NCBI RefSeq assembly: GCF_017833255.1 | Contig: NZ_JAFIBU010000001.1 | Coordinates: 806,001 to 870,000, forward strand | DNA length: 64,000 nt | Direction of reading: 5' to 3' | Origin: Paenibacillus sp. PvR098 | GTDB lineage: Bacteria > Bacillota > Bacilli > Paenibacillales > NBRC-103111 | Part shown: piece after piece, positions 43,450 to 51,949 of the stretch | Numbering within the stretch: the first letter of the stretch is position 1 | Layout of the letters: each line of letters starts with the position of its first letter | Translations under genes and position numbers: made by a program | Notes under the pieces: model-generated | Told to the model about the DNA's origin: nothing | Databases searched by the model: none | What the model saw: the letters and a program-made list of their open reading frames with translations, nothing else

Positions 43450-44073
43450 TTAACGAAATAATCGAATACGCTCCAGATCTTCTGCTGTATCTGCATCTAT
43501 AAACCTGTGAGATTCCAGCTCTTCCTGAATCATCCCGAAGTAGTGCGGCTCCATAAACAATGATCTGGCCCCTTCATCCCCCGCAAGCTTCCCGATGACA
43601 GGAAAGAGGGTACGGGATAGCAAAACGGGTGGCTTAGGCAAACCCAGGTGTCCTGCTGCGCAATAATCAAGCGCCCGATTACGTTGAAACGAACGAATCA
43701 TCCTGTCGATCATCTCTGCTTTGATGAGCGGCTGATCCGCAAGCATGACAACGACGGCTTCCGGCTCCGATTCCGCGCAAGCAGCCATAAGTCCGCTGCG
43801 CAGAGAATGGGACATGCCGTATTCCGCCTCCCAACACACAACTTGTTGAGCTCGCCCGGATGCTTCGGCTTCATAAAAGGTTGAAGGAAGCCAATCTGTC
43901 GACCAGCCTCCTCGCGTCACTACATAGGTCCGATCCAACGACGAACGGAGCGCCTCCTCAAGGGCGAAGCCGCCCAGTCGCTCGCCTGGCGTTAATTCGA
44001 TGGAAAGCTTGGCTCCGCCCATTCGCTTTCCGGCTCCTGCCGCTAAATAGATGCCTACAATAATCGGTTTCAT
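43450..44073 (-). CDS. pucB: PucB/MobA-like nucleotidyltransferase (xanthine dehydrogenase accessory type)
   Basis: 207 residues; start at 44073 with GGAAGGAG upstream. Nucleotide-binding motif VGIYLAAGAGKRMGGAKLSIEL, then VVTRGGWSTDWL, VVMLADQPLIKAEMIDRMIR and GDEGARSLF, as in MocA/PucB cytidylyl/guanylyltransferases that finish the molybdenum cofactor for purine hydroxylases. In Bacillus pucB sits with xanthine dehydrogenase genes; here only an amidohydrolase remnant remains beside it, so its client enzyme is not in the window. Confidence 0.82.
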   Translation of the reverse strand: MKPIIVGIYLAAGAGKRMGGAKLSIELTPGERLGGFALEEALRSSLDRTYVVTRGGWSTDWLPSTFYEAEASGRAQQVVCWEAEYGMSHSLRSGLMAACAESEPEAVVVMLADQPLIKAEMIDRMIRSFQRNRALDYCAAGHLGLPKPPVLLSRTLFPVIGKLAGDEGARSLFMEPHYFGMIQEELESHRFIDADTAEDLERIRLFR

Positions 44074-44147
44074 ATAATAGTCGCTCCTTCCGGTCTTAAG
44101 CGTAAAAAACTTTGAGCAAGCCGTGCATCTCCATATCCACACCCTCC

Positions 44148-44420
44148 CTATAGTCCGTCTATCCGTTTCAACAGCGTTTCAATGCATCGATCCGCTTCAT
44201 TCAGCACCAGCGACTTATCAACGGTAAGCTGCCGGTTGCCTTCCATGTCCAACCTCCCATCCATAATCACGGTATCCACGTCACCCCGGGGCGCCGAATA
44301 GACGATACGGGAATAGAGGTAGATTAGGCACCTGTGCAATACCGGAAGCCAGCTTCAGGTTGGAGCCCGGACAATGCGTTACTTTTACGCCGCGTTCGCG
44401 GATAATCCGTTTTCTACCGA
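44148..44420 (-). pseudogene. Amidohydrolase (AtzA/TrzA or guanine-deaminase type), internally deleted
   Basis: One frame reads IIRERGVKVTHCPGSNLKLA then SGIAQVPNL, the His/Ser metal-site region of cytosine/guanine-deaminase-like amidohydrolases. A junction near 44310 leads in another frame to SRIVYSAPRGDVDTVIMDGRL, then LTVDKSLVLNEADRCIETLL, the C-terminus. The intervening part with the catalytic Asp is lost, as is the N-terminal half. Bases 44421-44749 upstream hold no recognisable gene. Confidence 0.72.
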
Positions 44421-44749
44421 GTGAAGCGCCTTGGTTATTACGCTGCATCTCAGCATGAAATAAGCCTTTCATTTGATCGGAGAATGTGAATTGGTACGGA
44501 AGTTCAATGAGAGGAAAACCCAGACGATCTACCAAAGGGAAAATCAACAGCGCTTGTTCGACGATAAGATAAGATGCATAGGCACTCCCCTCCCAAGAAT
44601 GACCTTGGATGTTCGTTAAACTGGAGATGCCCTGATGTTTGGAATGTGTGTGTTATTTTATATAACATTATATAAGGGGTTTCATCAAATTTCAATAATT
44701 ATATGTTAGGAATAATTACATATTTACGAATTTAGTCCATTTTACCCAA

Positions 44750-44774
44750 AACAAAAAACCCGCCGGCCGCGGGT
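44750..44774 (-). terminator. Terminator of the ykuS gene
   Basis: On the minus strand ACCCG (44770-44774) pairs with CGGGT around CGGCCGG, with TTTTTTG following. Confidence 0.75.
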
Positions 44775-44795
44775 GCAAGATCATGATATGCCTTT

Positions 44796-45035
44796 CTAAC
44801 TCAAGCTTTGGTTTACTCTTTGTACAATTTCATCGGCGGACATGCCTTGAGCGTTGATCACCGACGCTTGGGTTGCCGTTTCGCTCATTCCCATCATGTT
44901 CTGATCCTGGCCGGAGATCACGCAGCAATCGCAATTTTGCAAATTACCGCTATCCATGGAAATAACCTCATGTCCGTTCTGCTGCAGGGCATTCTTTACA
45001 TCCTCCAAGCTGTTCTCTACCGCAATTTTTGCCAT
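44796..45035 (-). CDS. ykuS: YkuS family protein (UPF0180)
   Basis: 79 residues; start at 45035 preceded by AAAGGAGG. MAKIAVENSLEDVKNALQQN, then HEVISMDSGNLQNCDCCVIS, MMGMSETATQASVINAQG and ADEIVQRVNQSL follow the YkuS pattern, including the CDCC motif. Function unknown. It has its own terminator. Confidence 0.88.
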   Translation of the reverse strand: MAKIAVENSLEDVKNALQQNGHEVISMDSGNLQNCDCCVISGQDQNMMGMSETATQASVINAQGMSADEIVQRVNQSLS

Positions 45036-45097
45036 GGCTTTTCTTCCCTCCTTTTCCATGCTGTAGTTTGCCCGGGTTCTGTCCCTTTTTATACGCG

Positions 45098-46600
45098 TTA
45101 TTTTAACGAAATCGGATAATCTTGATTGATGACCAACGGATCGCTCACGCGCCGCAACGAGATCATATAGTTATCTTGCTTGGAGGCCGGGATGTACAGA
45201 TCGAGGTAAGAACCGCTGCTGTCGATGCTATCCGCCGTACCGAATCCCGGTATATTCAATTTCTCACGGAGTGTGTTTACTTCCTCGCGTAATTGATCGT
45301 TGTGCAAAATTTGGTCGTTGTATTCTTTGATGAAGAAATATACCCCTTCCAATTGAGATTGACCAGGGATCTCTTTTTTTACTTTCAGGTGAAGATACCC
45401 GTCATGGTACTCCGCCGCTTCGATGACGATGTGCTTGTTCTTGTAACGAACGGACTTGGGGAACTCATCTTTCATCGAAAGCTCTAAGGTGCCGCTAGGT
45501 TCTCTTTCGGAGACCAGTACTGTTCCTATATGCAGGTACAGCTCTTTGGCTTCGGTATCAAAGAATAACGAGGAAGAGAAAGGCAGCTGCATCCTGCCGT
45601 CTTCCAACATCAACCCTGGACCGGAAGGATCGTACCGAAAGACGTTTCCTTTCACATCCTTCAGATATGGAGCATTTTCATTCTCCCTAGGGAATTGCAG
45701 GCTCCACCCCTTTTTCCCGAAAATGACCACATTCATCGTCGTAGGCTGAATGGTCAGCTTCTCCAGCGAAAGCTCTTTCCAGTCTGGGTCCGGATGCTCC
45801 ACTGGCAAAGCCAACGCTTGTTTCGGTTCCAGCACCTTGTTGTGCAGCAGCTTGTTCTGATCGACCGGAACGGACATGGTTGCCACTTTCTCGAACCGGA
45901 CATCCTTTATTTCACGATTAGAAGTACTTTTCGTAATTTCGAACACCAGCTCGCTTAAGCCTTTGGCAAAAAAGTTCCGTACTTCATTTTCCTCTAGTTG
46001 ATACTTATACGACACTTGAAGAACTGGTGTTTGATTCCCATCCGTCGTCTCAGCAATGGAAGAACCCGTAGTTGATCCGCCTCCACGGAGATTGGTGGGT
46101 CTAACCCAGAAGTGTACAGGACTACTTGCATCGGTTACATCATATTCGTTCGTACGTATGAAGGCTTTGAACAACAGTTCATCGTCTGTCAAATAGACAT
46201 CGCTTATCGTAACTTGAGTACCGCCAAATTGGGTAGTCACCGGCTCAATCGGAGTATAACCGTTGTTCACCGCAACTTGAACGCCGTCATGGCTTCTTAT
46301 CTTTGTCAACCACTGAGCTGCAATGTCGAAGCCCGGTACGCTTTTCATGTAAGAAGCTAACGCAGGAGACACTTGAACCCCGGCGGTTAATGTGAAGGCA
46401 ATTACGGCAGCAGCAGCCGTACCTTTGAGCACAGCGGGAACGAACCGTCGTCCGGAACGGACCGGTGCCGGAGAAGCTTGTAATTGACCTTGTTCACACA
46501 GACTTGGGATATCCTTCGCAAACCGAAGTAACGAATCCGGTACAGCAATTTGATTCATCGCGGTTTCCAGTTCAAATTGTAATTCCTTCTCTTGACTCAT
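45098..46600 (-). CDS. Anti-sigma factor-like membrane protein (DUF4179 type)
   Basis: 500 residues. A short cytoplasmic N-terminus (MSQEKELQFELETAMNQIAV) is followed by one membrane segment at about 57-78, then KSVPGFDIAAQWLTKI and a large extracytoplasmic beta-rich region (FGGTQVTISDVYLTDDELLF typical of DUF4179). Its ATG overlaps the stop of the ECF sigma gene (ATGA), so it is the cognate regulator that holds the sigma factor at the membrane. Confidence 0.85.
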   Translation of the reverse strand: MSQEKELQFELETAMNQIAVPDSLLRFAKDIPSLCEQGQLQASPAPVRSGRRFVPAVLKGTAAAAVIAFTLTAGVQVSPALASYMKSVPGFDIAAQWLTKIRSHDGVQVAVNNGYTPIEPVTTQFGGTQVTISDVYLTDDELLFKAFIRTNEYDVTDASSPVHFWVRPTNLRGGGSTTGSSIAETTDGNQTPVLQVSYKYQLEENEVRNFFAKGLSELVFEITKSTSNREIKDVRFEKVATMSVPVDQNKLLHNKVLEPKQALALPVEHPDPDWKELSLEKLTIQPTTMNVVIFGKKGWSLQFPRENENAPYLKDVKGNVFRYDPSGPGLMLEDGRMQLPFSSSLFFDTEAKELYLHIGTVLVSEREPSGTLELSMKDEFPKSVRYKNKHIVIEAAEYHDGYLHLKVKKEIPGQSQLEGVYFFIKEYNDQILHNDQLREEVNTLREKLNIPGFGTADSIDSSGSYLDLYIPASKQDNYMISLRRVSDPLVINQDYPISLK

Positions 46601-47166
46601 AGCTGCACCACCTTCGCATTCAGTTGAGGAATCGAAACCATTTGGCTTAGCTTAAGCCTGGAATGATAGAGCCGCGATTTGACAGTACCTTCCCTAACGT
46701 TCAGTACCGAGGCGATTTCCTCGATTTTTAACTCCTGAAAATAATACAGCACCACAACGACCCTCTGCTGCAGCTCTAAAGACATGACGGCTTCCAGAAG
46801 CTGGTTGGACTCTTCCTTTTTTACTATTTCCTCGATTGGGGTTGCGGAGTGGTCCTGAAGCTCCATCCCATCAATGTCCAGGCCGTTCTGATGGCGATTC
46901 TCCTGTCTGACGAGGTCCATCGCCCTGTTCGCGATGACCCGGCTGAACCATCCGCGAAAATGACGAATCTCTTTACCCTTTGTTATGGTTGTATAGGATT
47001 CGATTAACGCATTCTGCATGGCTTCCTCCGCCAGGTGAGGTGACTTTAAGATTGCCACGGATGTTCGGTAAGCTCTGGCAATCAGCGGCTCGACCAATGT
47101 GCCGAAAGCCTCCTTATCGCCGCTTCGTATCGCTTCCAGCAGGTGTTGCTCGTTGTTTCGGTCCAA
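46597..47166 (-). CDS. ECF-type sigma-70 family RNA polymerase sigma factor
   Basis: 189 residues; the TTG at 47166 is chosen for GTGAGG upstream, excluding a spurious N-terminal extension. Region 2: EAMQNALIESYTTITKGKEI and FRGWFSRVIANRAMDLVRQE; region 4: SLELQQRVVVVLYYFQELKI and EEIASVLNVREGTVKSRLYH. It is cotranscribed and translationally coupled with the membrane anti-sigma. A possible autoregulatory promoter lies at 47203-47228. Confidence 0.9.
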   Translation of the reverse strand: MDRNNEQHLLEAIRSGDKEAFGTLVEPLIARAYRTSVAILKSPHLAEEAMQNALIESYTTITKGKEIRHFRGWFSRVIANRAMDLVRQENRHQNGLDIDGMELQDHSATPIEEIVKKEESNQLLEAVMSLELQQRVVVVLYYFQELKIEEIASVLNVREGTVKSRLYHSRLKLSQMVSIPQLNAKVVQL

Positions 47167-47202
47167 TGTGCTTCGCCTCACTTTAGGTGTGTCTATATAA
47201 TA

Positions 47203-47228
47203 GGCGTAATCAAGAGTAATTCGGTTCA
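47203..47228 (-). promoter_or_regulatory. Possible ECF-type promoter of the sigma gene
   Basis: On the minus strand TTGAACC is followed, after 17 bases counted from AAC, by CGCCTA. This resembles the AAC ... CGT pattern of ECF promoters with one deviation in the -10. Location 40-60 bases upstream of the start fits autoregulation. Confidence 0.3.
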
Positions 47229-47241
47229 ATCCTAACCAAAG

Positions 47242-47268
47242 AAAAAAACAGCTGCAATGAGCAGCTGT
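47242..47268 (-). terminator. Terminator of the GNAT gene
   Basis: ACAGCTGC at 47248-47255 pairs with GCAGCTGT at 47261-47268; on the minus strand seven T follow. Confidence 0.8.
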
Positions 47269-47311
47269 GAATAAACAAATCTTATATCTTTCTCTACGCA
47301 AGTCTTCTTGT

Positions 47312-47740
47312 TCACTCTTGCGTTTCTACATCATAGATACATTGAAAGCATTCAACGCCGGTGAATTTCTCCCCAAGGCTTGTGATGGAGAATCCGATGT
47401 TCCGGAAGAACTCCACCGACTCTTCGTCGGTTTCCGCATGAATTTCAATCGGCTTCTTGAGTTCAATCAGCTCCAATATTTGTCCTCTGCCATAGCCTTG
47501 TCCGCGATATTCAGGATGAACGGCAAGGTGATTCACCTCAAGAAGTCCATTCTGATGTACGATAAAACCGACTACGCCAATGATTTGGCCTTTATCTTCA
47601 TACCCATACAGCTCGCGACCGTCCTCTGCTGCATAAGCGTTCAATTCTTCTTCCAATATTTCCGGGTCGGGGAAAATCGAATACGAGAGCAGCTCACGGA
47701 TCGGTTCTTCGCCAAGCCTTTGCTTGATATCAATCAACAT
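47312..47740 (-). CDS. GNAT-family N-acetyltransferase
   Basis: 142 residues; GGAGTG upstream. The acetyl-CoA loop is VNHLAVHPEYRGQGYGRGQI (Q/RxxGxG/A type), preceded by LYGYEDKGQIIGVVGFIV and followed by EFFRNIGFSI. Substrate unknown. Independent transcription unit ending in a strong terminator. Confidence 0.9.
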   Translation of the reverse strand: MLIDIKQRLGEEPIRELLSYSIFPDPEILEEELNAYAAEDGRELYGYEDKGQIIGVVGFIVHQNGLLEVNHLAVHPEYRGQGYGRGQILELIELKKPIEIHAETDEESVEFFRNIGFSITSLGEKFTGVECFQCIYDVETQE

Positions 47741-47816
47741 AGAAAATCACTCCGATTATCTTTTCATTATGTGGGTGCTATTCTATTAAATCATAGTTTG
47801 TTGCGATGTCCAATTT

Positions 47817-49028
47817 TTATTTTGTTGTAATCATACCTTTGACCCGGTAAGGACTTGAGCTTTCTTCCGCATACAGTTTTCTGGCGAGGAAGAAGGTTAA
47901 GATAAAGACCAGCATCCCCCCTACGACAACTCCAGGCCACCGATATAAATGCCAAAACCAGCCCAAATAAAAACTACCTAGGCTACCGCCTAAATAATAG
48001 AAAAATAAATAAAGGCTTGCTGCGCTCGCTTTGGCGAAAGCCGCCCGTGAATTGACCCAGCTGGCCGAAGCGGAATGAGAAAAGAAAAAGCCGAAGCACT
48101 GCAGAACCAAGCCTATCAGGATGATCGGCAGCCATTCGACAAGCGTGAGCAGAAGGCCCGCAGCTAATATAAGGATTCCCGCCATCATGCAGCGGCTTTT
48201 GCCCCATTGGTCGGAGAGTCTTCCGGAAACAGCAGAACCGAAGCTGCCTGCCGCGTAGGCCAGAAACAACAGGCCTAGCTGTGAAGGAGTCAACTGGAAA
48301 GGCTTCTCGCTGAGCAGGAAGGTCAAATAATTAAACGAGCCGATAAAAACTAAGAAATGAAGTCCGCCGATCAGCATCCCGATGCTTAACGTCGAATTCC
48401 GCAAATGTGCAAGCATCGACGAAGCGGCAATTCGCCACTCCAGCGGAGCCGGCTTGAAGTTCCTGGAACGGGGAAGCAAGTATATGAATGCCACAAACAA
48501 AGCCACCGACAAGAGTCCGATTACGGTAAAAGATGTGCGCCATCCCCAATGCTCTGCAACAACGCCGCTTAGAATACGTCCGCTCATCCCGCCAAGGCTG
48601 TTCGCCGCGATATAGAGACCCATAGAAACACTTAAAGCTTTCGGTGAAAATTCTTCACTCATATAGGCCATGGCTAATGCAGGAAGTCCCGCAAGAAATA
48701 GTCCCTGTACAGCACGCAAGATGAGAAGCACGGTATAGTCACTGACAAAAGCGGTTAGTAGGGTTGAGATCACTCCGCCTGCCATGCACCAGACCATAAT
48801 GGGCTTTCTTCCTACCGCATCCGATACGGGCCCATAGATCAGCAAGGCTACACTGATACAAAATACGACAACCGAAAGTGATAAGCTGGACATAAATTCG
48901 CTCAATCCAAATTCAACTACAAATAAGGGCAGCAGCGGCTGAGTCAAATAAACGATCGCAAAAACCAAAAACGATCCCAAGCTAAGAGCCGCTGTGGCTC
49001 TCCAATATTCCGCGGTACCATAGTTCAT
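47817..49028 (-). CDS. MFS transporter (YnfM-like)
   Basis: 403 residues, twelve membrane segments; start at 49028 with AAAGGAG upstream. Contains YGPVSDAVGRKPIMVWCM (the loop 2-3 DxxGRK motif) and in the second half SGRLSDQWGKSRCMMAG. Likely a drug or metabolite exporter. It is divergent from a LysR regulator over 125 bases, the usual arrangement for a regulated exporter. Confidence 0.9.
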   Translation of the reverse strand: MNYGTAEYWRATAALSLGSFLVFAIVYLTQPLLPLFVVEFGLSEFMSSLSLSVVVFCISVALLIYGPVSDAVGRKPIMVWCMAGGVISTLLTAFVSDYTVLLILRAVQGLFLAGLPALAMAYMSEEFSPKALSVSMGLYIAANSLGGMSGRILSGVVAEHWGWRTSFTVIGLLSVALFVAFIYLLPRSRNFKPAPLEWRIAASSMLAHLRNSTLSIGMLIGGLHFLVFIGSFNYLTFLLSEKPFQLTPSQLGLLFLAYAAGSFGSAVSGRLSDQWGKSRCMMAGILILAAGLLLTLVEWLPIILIGLVLQCFGFFFSHSASASWVNSRAAFAKASAASLYLFFYYLGGSLGSFYLGWFWHLYRWPGVVVGGMLVFILTFFLARKLYAEESSSPYRVKGMITTK

Positions 49029-49081
49029 CCCAAGAACTCCTTTACATGACTGTTCTTCAGATGATACCATGATGTCATACT

Positions 49082-49100
49082 ATTAATAAAATATATTAAT
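49082..49100. promoter_or_regulatory. Candidate LysR operator in the divergent region
   Basis: ATTAAT repeated at 49082-49087 and 49095-49100 gives an inverted, AT-rich repeat of LysR-box type (T-N11-A) between the MFS and lysR starts. Weak because the region is AT-rich. Confidence 0.3.
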
Positions 49101-49153
49101 TTCATCATTTACATAACTTTTAGGAATAGTACTGAGCAAAAGGAGAACCGTCG

Positions 49154-50029
49154 ATGGATTTTAAAAAACTGCAGTATTTTGTAGAGATCGCCGATTCGGG
49201 AAGCTTCACCAAAGCGGCTGAGAAACTGCTTGTCGCCCAACCGGCGATTAGCAAGTCCATTCAAAAACTCGAAGTAGAGCTGCAGCTAACCCTGTTTGAC
49301 CGTTCCGAAAAAGCAGTGGCTCTTACACCGGAAGGCCGTGCCCTGCTCGTTCATGCAAGAGCTATTTTAAGCCGTATAGAAGAAGCACGTAAAGAGATGG
49401 AAGAATTACGCGGGCTTGAAAAGGGAGAAATCCGTATCGGCCTCCCCTCCATGTTTGGCAGCTATTATTTTCCGCAAATCATCAAGGAATTTAAAAAGAA
49501 ATACCCAGCTCTGACCATCAGCGTCGTTGAAGCAGGCACGCTGGAGGTCCAAAAGCTATTGGATCGCAAAGAGGTTGACATCGGAATCATTGCCCTCGGC
49601 GATCACCATCAGGAGCATCATGAAGTCATCCCCTTGTTAAGAGAAGAGATGGTGGTTTGTCTGCCTGTCGGTCACTCTCTTGCACGCCGTTCTTCATTAC
49701 GTCTTGAGGAGATATTGAATGAGCCCCTTGTTTTATTTAAGGAAGGCTATTTACAAAGAAAAATCATTATGGAATCAAGCCATACGGCCACCGTCCAACC
49801 CAATGTCACCTTCTCGACCAATCAATTATCGTTAATCAAATCCTTGGTATCCGAAGGCTTTGGTATTACTCTGTTTTTGCGCATGGTCATTAAGCATGAT
49901 GATCATCAGCTGGTTCCTGTTTCATTGAACCCCCCTGTATTTCTTCATTTGGGAGCTTCATGGCGCAAAGATACGTATTTATCGAAAGCCTGCCAAACCT
50001 TTATGAACTTTCTCAAGCAATGGTTATAA
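49154..50029 (+). CDS. LysR-family transcriptional regulator
   Basis: 291 residues; AAAAGGAG before the ATG. HTH at about 1-60 (FKKLQYFVEIADSGSFTKAA, AQPAISKSIQKLEVELQLTL, FDRSEKAVALTPEG), then the PBP-like effector domain (GEIRIGLPSMFGSYYFPQII). It should control the divergent MFS gene and itself. Confidence 0.93.
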   Translation: MDFKKLQYFVEIADSGSFTKAAEKLLVAQPAISKSIQKLEVELQLTLFDRSEKAVALTPEGRALLVHARAILSRIEEARKEMEELRGLEKGEIRIGLPSMFGSYYFPQIIKEFKKKYPALTISVVEAGTLEVQKLLDRKEVDIGIIALGDHHQEHHEVIPLLREEMVVCLPVGHSLARRSSLRLEEILNEPLVLFKEGYLQRKIIMESSHTATVQPNVTFSTNQLSLIKSLVSEGFGITLFLRMVIKHDDHQLVPVSLNPPVFLHLGASWRKDTYLSKACQTFMNFLKQWL

Positions 50030-50044
50030 ACAGACAAAAGAAAA

Positions 50045-50066
50045 ACAGAAGCAGTTACGCCTCTGT
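50045..50066 (-). terminator. Terminator of the dehydrogenase operon
   Basis: On the minus strand ACAGAGGC pairs with GCTTCTGT (one G-T pair) and TTTTTC follows. Confidence 0.65.
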
Positions 50067-50076
50067 TGAATAACCT

Positions 50077-51135
50077 TTAAATTGTTTTTAGACGACGGCA
50101 AATTTCATGGATCACTTCGGTAGTCGAGGCTTTGCCGCCGATATCCGGAGTTTTGAAGCCATCCTGGATAACACTTTCCATCACTTCAAGCATTTTACGA
50201 CCTGCTTCGACCTCGCCCAAGTGATCAAGCATCATCTTCGCCGTCCAGATTTGGCCCATAGGGTTAGCAATGCCTTTGCCGTAAATATCGGGTGCAGAGC
50301 CGTGAACGGGCTCGAACATGGATGGGTATTTCCCGTTAATGTTGATATTGGCTGCTGGAGCGATCCCAATGCTGCCCATGATTGCCGCTCCCAAGTCGGT
50401 CAAGATATCCCCGAACAGGTTGCTTGCGACAATGACATCGAACGTCTGTGGGCGAGTAACAAAGAATGCGGCTAATGCATCAATGTGGCAGGATGACGTT
50501 TCGATATTCGGATAATCCTTGCTGACATCTTGAAACACGTCATCCCAGAATGGCATCGAGTGCACGATTCCATTAGATTTGGTTGCGCTTGTGAGACGTC
50601 CTTTTCTTTGCTCAGCCAGCTGGAAGGCGTAACGGATGGCTCGTTCCGTCCCTTTTCTAGTAAATACAGCTCCTTGAATGGCTACCTCGTCCTCACCCTT
50701 GTGAATACGTCCGCCAACCTCGCTGTATTCTCCTTCGCTATTCTCTCTGACCACGATCAAATCAAAATCGCTCGGGTTATGTAGAGGAGATTGAATTCCT
50801 TGAATATATTTGGCAGGACGCATATTGATAACCTGCTCAAAATCACGGCGAATTTTGATCAATAGTCCCCAGAGGGATATATGGTCCGGAACCTTCTTAG
50901 GGTCACCGACCGCTCCGAGAAATACGGCATTAAAGTTCTGCAAGATTTGCATTCCGTCATCGGGCATCATTTTTCCGTGCTCCAAATAATAATCGCAGCT
51001 CCATGGATAGCTGGTGAATTTAAAATTCAACCCGCCGTGAACTTCCGCTACGGTGTTCAACACTTCCAATGTTGCCGGAACTACTTCTTTACCGATTCCG
51101 TCCCCTGGTATAACTGCAATGTCAAATTGTTTCAT
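50077..51135 (-). CDS. Tartrate dehydrogenase/D-malate dehydrogenase (decarboxylating) type
   Basis: 352 residues; GGAGG before ATG 51135. Isocitrate/isopropylmalate dehydrogenase superfamily: IAVIPGDGIGKEVVPATLEV, VVRENSEGEYSEVGGRIHKG, SNLFGDILTDLGAAIMGSIG, FEPVHGSAPDIYGKGIANP. The SEGEYS.VGGR loop is that of the TtuC/DmlA subgroup rather than LeuB. It makes pyruvate from D-malate or acts on tartrate using NAD and a divalent metal. It is last in a GntR-HAD-dehydrogenase operon beside a tricarboxylate transporter. Confidence 0.88.
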   Translation of the reverse strand: MKQFDIAVIPGDGIGKEVVPATLEVLNTVAEVHGGLNFKFTSYPWSCDYYLEHGKMMPDDGMQILQNFNAVFLGAVGDPKKVPDHISLWGLLIKIRRDFEQVINMRPAKYIQGIQSPLHNPSDFDLIVVRENSEGEYSEVGGRIHKGEDEVAIQGAVFTRKGTERAIRYAFQLAEQRKGRLTSATKSNGIVHSMPFWDDVFQDVSKDYPNIETSSCHIDALAAFFVTRPQTFDVIVASNLFGDILTDLGAAIMGSIGIAPAANININGKYPSMFEPVHGSAPDIYGKGIANPMGQIWTAKMMLDHLGEVEAGRKMLEVMESVIQDGFKTPDIGGKASTTEVIHEICRRLKTI

Positions 51136-51158
51136 GTTTATCCTCCCCATTATGCCCT

Positions 51159-51839
51159 TCAAGGGCTTAAAATTTGAAGCAAACCGGTTAAATCGCGCAT
51201 TTCGTAATCGGGACTAAAACGGGGATCGAGCGTATAATCGTTCAACCGATTGGACCAGGCGCAGGTAAGCCCTGCCGATTTAGCCCCCATCACATCAAAT
51301 GAAGAACCTGCAACATGCAATAATTCCATTTTATCCAACCCGAGCTTAGTAAGCGGAAGCTGATAAATCATGGGACTAGGTTTATATGCTCCCGCTTGAT
51401 CAGAAGCAAAAATATAATTAAATTGAATGTCGATCTCTTCCTGGAGCGCTTTCAACATGGCTTCCGTTCCATTCGACAAGATGGCGATTTCATATCCTCT
51501 ATGTTGGATTTCGGATATCACTTTCACCGCCTCCGGCCAAGTGCGTAACCTAGTCCAGGCACGTATTAATCGGTCTCTGATCTCGTCGTCCATTTCGATT
51601 CCGAAGCGTTTGGCCGTATATTCCAAGGTGCACCGGGTAATGTAATCATATTTGAAGTGTTCGCTGTCCAAGGAATTGTTAAGCAATAAATAATCCCATT
51701 GCTTTGTACGCCAAGCCCGGAAAAATGCCGTTGTGTCAATGATTTCCGAATCAATAAGCTCATTTAATTCAGGTACCAGACTTCCTTCTATATCAGTCAA
51801 AGCTGAATATACATCGAAAGAAATCAATTGGTATTGCAT
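51159..51839 (-). CDS. HAD-superfamily hydrolase (haloacid dehalogenase type II)
   Basis: 226 residues; AAGGAGG before ATG 51839. Motif I ISFDVYSALTD (the nucleophile Asp and a Tyr in place of the usual Thr), motif II ILSNGT, motif III Lys in AGAYKPSPMIYQL, motif IV VAGSSFDVMGAKSAG (Asp). This is the 2-haloacid dehalogenase-like layout. Position upstream of the malate/tartrate dehydrogenase suggests a role in handling a 2-hydroxy/halo acid; unproven. Confidence 0.86.
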   Translation of the reverse strand: MQYQLISFDVYSALTDIEGSLVPELNELIDSEIIDTTAFFRAWRTKQWDYLLLNNSLDSEHFKYDYITRCTLEYTAKRFGIEMDDEIRDRLIRAWTRLRTWPEAVKVISEIQHRGYEIAILSNGTEAMLKALQEEIDIQFNYIFASDQAGAYKPSPMIYQLPLTKLGLDKMELLHVAGSSFDVMGAKSAGLTCAWSNRLNDYTLDPRFSPDYEMRDLTGLLQILSP

Positions 51840-51873
51840 CGATCTAACCTCCTTTTTAACCATATTAATGAAG

Positions 51874-51885
51874 ACTGTCGACAGT
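51874..51885. promoter_or_regulatory. Candidate GntR operator, copy 1
   Basis: Perfect palindrome ACTGTCGACAGT, 35 bases before the HAD start codon. Its GT-N2-AC core is the pattern bound by FCD-type GntR regulators. The same TGTCGACA core recurs before the gntR gene. Confidence 0.55.
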
Positions 51886-51949
51886 AAACAATTAAAGTAT
51901 AACAGATCCGATTTCATTTTTAAATCGTTTTTTAATCGGATCGTTACCA

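Noticed and set aside
49098-49125. Partial dif-like sequence (TTTACATAA ... GGAATAGTACT) before lysR
   Set aside because: Only one arm matches; the second arm is too degenerate to count as a site.
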